Source: Actinoplanes derwentensis
GTDB lineage: Bacteria; Actinomycetota; Actinomycetes; Mycobacteriales; Micromonosporaceae
Direction of reading: 5' to 3'
DNA length: 64,000 nucleotides
Assembly: GCF_900104725.1 (NCBI RefSeq)
Contig: NZ_LT629758.1
Location: forward strand, 8,580,001 to 8,644,000
Shown here: positions 61,789 to 64,000 of the stretch, one piece after another
How the letters are laid out: each line of letters starts with the position of its first letter
Position numbering within the stretch: position 1 is the stretch's first letter
Translations under genes and position numbers: made by a program
The notes under the pieces: generated by a model
Databases searched by the model: none
What the model saw: the letters and a program-made list of their open reading frames with translations, nothing else
What the model was told of the DNA's origin: nothing

Positions 61789-62136
61789 ATGAGCCATGCC
61801 CCGATGCGGGAGCCGACATTCCTCGTGCTCACCGCCCTGGCCGAGGAACCCCGGCACGGTTACGCCGTGATCGAGGACGTGGCCGCCATGACCGGCGGGC
61901 GGGTGCGACTGCGGGCCGGCACCCTCTACGCGGCCCTCGATCGGCTACGGGCCGAGGGCCTGATCGAGGTCGACCGGGAGGAGATCGTGCAGTCCCGGCT
62001 GCGGCGCTACTACCGGCTCACGGGGGCCGGCGAGCAGAGCCTGGCCACCGAGACCGCCCGCCTGCGCAGTCAGGCGACCATCGCCGAGGGCCGGCTCCGG
62101 GCCCGCCGCCCCGAGTTGGGAGGTGCCCCCGCATGA
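61789..62136 (+). CDS. PadR-family transcriptional regulator
   Basis: A 115-residue winged-helix repressor: TFLVLTALAEEPRHGYAVIEDVAAMT, RAGTLYAALDRLRAEGLIEVDRE and RRYYRLTGAGEQSLA, then a short dimerisation helix. The ATG follows a likely leaderless promoter with an overlapping palindrome. Its stop overlaps the start of the membrane protein gene, so it probably controls that gene. Confidence 0.92.
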   Translation: MSHAPMREPTFLVLTALAEEPRHGYAVIEDVAAMTGGRVRLRAGTLYAALDRLRAEGLIEVDREEIVQSRLRRYYRLTGAGEQSLATETARLRSQATIAEGRLRARRPELGGAPA

Positions 62137-63152
62137 CCGATCTGGAGGCGCGTTACCGCAGTTTGCTGCGGATCTATCCGGCCGGGCACCGGGCCGCCTA
62201 CGAGGAGGAGATGGTCGGCGTCCTGATGGCCGGCGCCGAGCCGGACCGCCGCTTCCCTTCCCCGGCCGATGCGATGGACCTGGTCCGCGCGGGCCTCACG
62301 GTTCGTCTGGGCAGTGCTTTCCACACCCAGCGCGGTACGGGGTGGCGAAGCGCCGCCGCGGTGGTCGGTCTGTTCGCCGCCCTGGTGCTGGCCGGGGTGG
62401 GAGTCAGCCGGCTGTCGATCGGCCTGGCGGAGTGGTCCTACGGCGATCCGAAGCGGCTGCACGGCATCGGCGGACTTCTCCTGCTCGACCCGGTGGCACG
62501 GACTCTGGTCTGGACCCTGGTCGCCGGTGCCGCCGTGCTGGGCCTGCGCCGGGCGACGGTCCGGCTGGCCGCTGCCGGAGTGCTGGTGCAGGCCGGGGCG
62601 ATCTGCCTGTGGGCGGGGCCGGGGCCGTGGCAGGCCCTGCGGATGGCCTGGGGGCTCGCCCTCGCGCTGGTCGCCCTGGCCCTGTTCGCGGTCGCTGCCT
62701 CCGGTCGGCCGGTCCGTGCCGTGCTGGGTGGCCGGGGTCTGGTCCTGGTCGCTGCGGGGGTGGGTTTCGCGGCACTGATGGAGGCGCTCGGATGGAATCG
62801 GGCCTGGTTCCGATTCTGGTACTCCGAGGCCGGGCCCAGCCCGCTCTTCCCGATCGTGCACTACTGGGTGCCGGGCCTGTTCCTGGTCCTCGCCGTGGCC
62901 GGGATCATCGGGGCACGGAGGCGGATCGCGGTGCTGTCCGCCGTGGTCGTCGCGATTCCGGTCGCCTTCCAGGAACTGGAGCAGGTCGCGCACTGGTCGC
63001 TCTACTTCGACCTGACCCCGGCGATCGTCATGACCGGAGTCGTGGTGCTGGTGCTGACCCCGATCACGGTCTTCGGCGCCGGTGTCGCAGTGCTGTGGGC
63101 CGGAGCGAGTTTGGCCGCCCGGAGGCACGGTCATGTAAGGGCGCATGAGTGA
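62133..63152 (+). CDS. polytopic membrane protein controlled with PadR
   Basis: A 339-residue protein. The first 70 residues are soluble (MTDLEARYRSLLRIYPAGHRAAYEEEMV, a start common in proteins that pair with PadR regulators), followed by about seven hydrophobic helices. ATGA overlap links it to padR at the start, and its stop overlaps the next gene's start by eight bases. Function unknown; relatives are annotated only as PadR-linked membrane proteins. Confidence 0.8.
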   Translation: MTDLEARYRSLLRIYPAGHRAAYEEEMVGVLMAGAEPDRRFPSPADAMDLVRAGLTVRLGSAFHTQRGTGWRSAAAVVGLFAALVLAGVGVSRLSIGLAEWSYGDPKRLHGIGGLLLLDPVARTLVWTLVAGAAVLGLRRATVRLAAAGVLVQAGAICLWAGPGPWQALRMAWGLALALVALALFAVAASGRPVRAVLGGRGLVLVAAGVGFAALMEALGWNRAWFRFWYSEAGPSPLFPIVHYWVPGLFLVLAVAGIIGARRRIAVLSAVVVAIPVAFQELEQVAHWSLYFDLTPAIVMTGVVVLVLTPITVFGAGVAVLWAGASLAARRHGHVRAHE

Positions 63153-64000
63153 CCGCTGGTATTCCAAGGCCGTCGTCTATTGCCTCGACATCGACACGTT
63201 CGCCGATTCCGACGGTGACGGCTGCGGTGACATCCGCGGTCTGATCGGCCGGCTCGACTACCTCTCCCGGCTCGGGATCAACTGCCTGTGGCTGAACCCG
63301 ATCCACCCGTCGCCGGGCAAGGACGACGGCTACGACGTCTCCGACTTCTACAACGTGGACCCCCGGTTCGGCACCCTCGGTGACTTCGCCGAACTGCTGC
63401 ACCAGGCCGCCAACCGGGGCATCAAGGTGATCATCGATCTGGTGGTCAACCACACGTCGGATCAGCACCCGTGGTTCCAGTCCGCCCGATCGTCACCGGA
63501 TTCCCCGTACCGCGACTGGTTCGTCTGGAGCGAGACCGAACCGGCGGACCGTAACCAGGGCATGGTCTTTCCCGGCGAACAGGACGAGACCTGGAGTTAC
63601 GACCGGACCGCGAAACTCTGGTACTACCACCGGTTCTACAAGTTCCAGCCGGACCTGAACATCAACAATCCCGAGGTGCGCGAGGAGATCAAGAAGATCT
63701 GCGCGTTCTGGCTGCAACTCGGGGTGGCCGGGTTCCGGATGGACGCGGTGCCGTTCATCATCGAGCAGACCGAGCCGGGCAACCCGTCGTCGCCGATGGA
63801 CTTCGACTTCCTCAGCGAGCTGCGCCAGCACGTGCAGTGGCGCAAGGGCGACGCGGTCCTGCTGGCCGAGGCGAACGTCGAACCCGACTCGCTGCCCCGC
63901 TTCTTCGGCGACGAGGGCGGCTCCGGCAACCGGATCCACATGCTGTTCGACTTCATGCTCAACGCCAAGCTGGTGCTCGCGCTGGCCCGGGAGGACGCCG
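63145..64000 (+). CDS. treS: GH13 trehalose synthase/maltase-like protein, N-terminal part (gene runs past the window)
   Basis: The first 285 residues of a GH13 enzyme. WYSKAVVYCLDIDTFADSDGDGCGDIRGL, VIIDLVVNHTSDQHPWFQ, GFRMDAVPFIIE (with the nucleophile Asp) and LLAEANVEPDSL (acid/base Glu) match the trehalose synthase group, which interconverts maltose and trehalose. The C-terminal domain that would separate TreS from other GH13 enzymes is outside the window. The ATG at 63145 overlaps the upstream gene by eight bases. Confidence 0.85.
   Translation, partial: MSDRWYSKAVVYCLDIDTFADSDGDGCGDIRGLIGRLDYLSRLGINCLWLNPIHPSPGKDDGYDVSDFYNVDPRFGTLGDFAELLHQAANRGIKVIIDLVVNHTSDQHPWFQSARSSPDSPYRDWFVWSETEPADRNQGMVFPGEQDETWSYDRTAKLWYYHRFYKFQPDLNINNPEVREEIKKICAFWLQLGVAGFRMDAVPFIIEQTEPGNPSSPMDFDFLSELRQHVQWRKGDAVLLAEANVEPDSLPRFFGDEGGSGNRIHMLFDFMLNAKLVLALAREDA

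Noticed and set aside
1..64000. Transfer RNA genes, CRISPR arrays, insertion sequences or prophage.
   Set aside because: No cloverleaf-like tRNA text, spaced repeat array, transposase motif or phage protein was recognised.

Overview
The window is a chromosomal segment of a high-GC actinobacterium. The strong G/C bias at third codon positions, two WhiB-family proteins, a SigR/RsrA thiol-stress pair, a nickel superoxide dismutase with its dedicated protease, a Kgd-type 2-oxoglutarate enzyme, bL37 and PdtaS all point that way. The mix of secreted polysaccharide hydrolases and proteins typical of mycelial soil actinomycetes suggests Micromonosporaceae (for example an Actinoplanes relative); the genus is inference. 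No tRNA, rRNA, CRISPR array, insertion sequence or prophage was found. Genes are dense, with many 1-4 base overlaps.

Region by region: 1-1.7 kb holds a DUF1800/DUF1501 pair. 1.8-5.7 kb holds malQ, two small proteins, a catalytically degenerate GH16-like secreted protein and a DUF5709 protein. 5.7-22 kb is a conserved core block (hisN, rsgA, aroA, yedK, whiB-like, sigR, rsrA, bL37, biotinyl-lipoyl TB7.3-like protein, pdtaS, whiB1) whose content and order resemble the M. tuberculosis sigH-pdtaS-whiB1 region. Here it is interrupted by a TPR gene, a SIS gene and an assimilatory sulfur operon (leader peptide, sulfite reductase, zinc ribbon, APS reductase, CbiX/SirB chelatase). 22.3-29.5 kb carries a lipid kinase, a GntR regulator, an orphan RsbW-like protein, sodN/sodX, malic enzyme, a quinone-reductase-like oxidoreductase and a lipoprotein hydrolase.

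29.4-36.7 kb is central carbon metabolism: the ackA-pta operon, a small DUF6104 gene and kgd. 36.8-43.3 kb has a hotdog-like protein, an OlsB/OlsA-like acyltransferase pair (probable ornithine-lipid synthesis) and a response regulator-histidine kinase-HtrA protease set arranged like mycobacterial mprA-mprB-pepD. 43.4-46.6 kb is one large membrane protein that joins a PqqD-like domain, a site-2 metalloprotease, a degenerate cyclic-nucleotide-binding-like domain and an extracytoplasmic FecR-like domain; this is the most unusual gene of the window.

46.6-53.3 kb has a small zinc-binding protein, a MerR regulator, a patatin/PlsC lipid pair, an LprG-like lipoprotein, a zinc-cluster/FHA protein and an arginine catabolic pair (a guanidine-modifying enzyme that may be an ornithine-forming arginine dihydrolase, plus ornithine aminotransferase). 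53.6-64 kb has a membrane protein, clpP, a Nei/Fpg glycosylase, a polysaccharide deacetylase, a YbdK-type ligase, a GH16-CBM6 glucanase behind a LacI-type palindrome, a GH18 chitinase, DedA, a PadR-membrane protein pair and the first part of a GH13 trehalose synthase-like gene.

Themes that tie genes together are thiol and oxidative stress (sigR/rsrA, sulfur assimilation, sodN/sodX), envelope lipids (two acyltransferase loci, lipid kinase, LprG-like lipoprotein) and carbohydrate metabolism at both ends.
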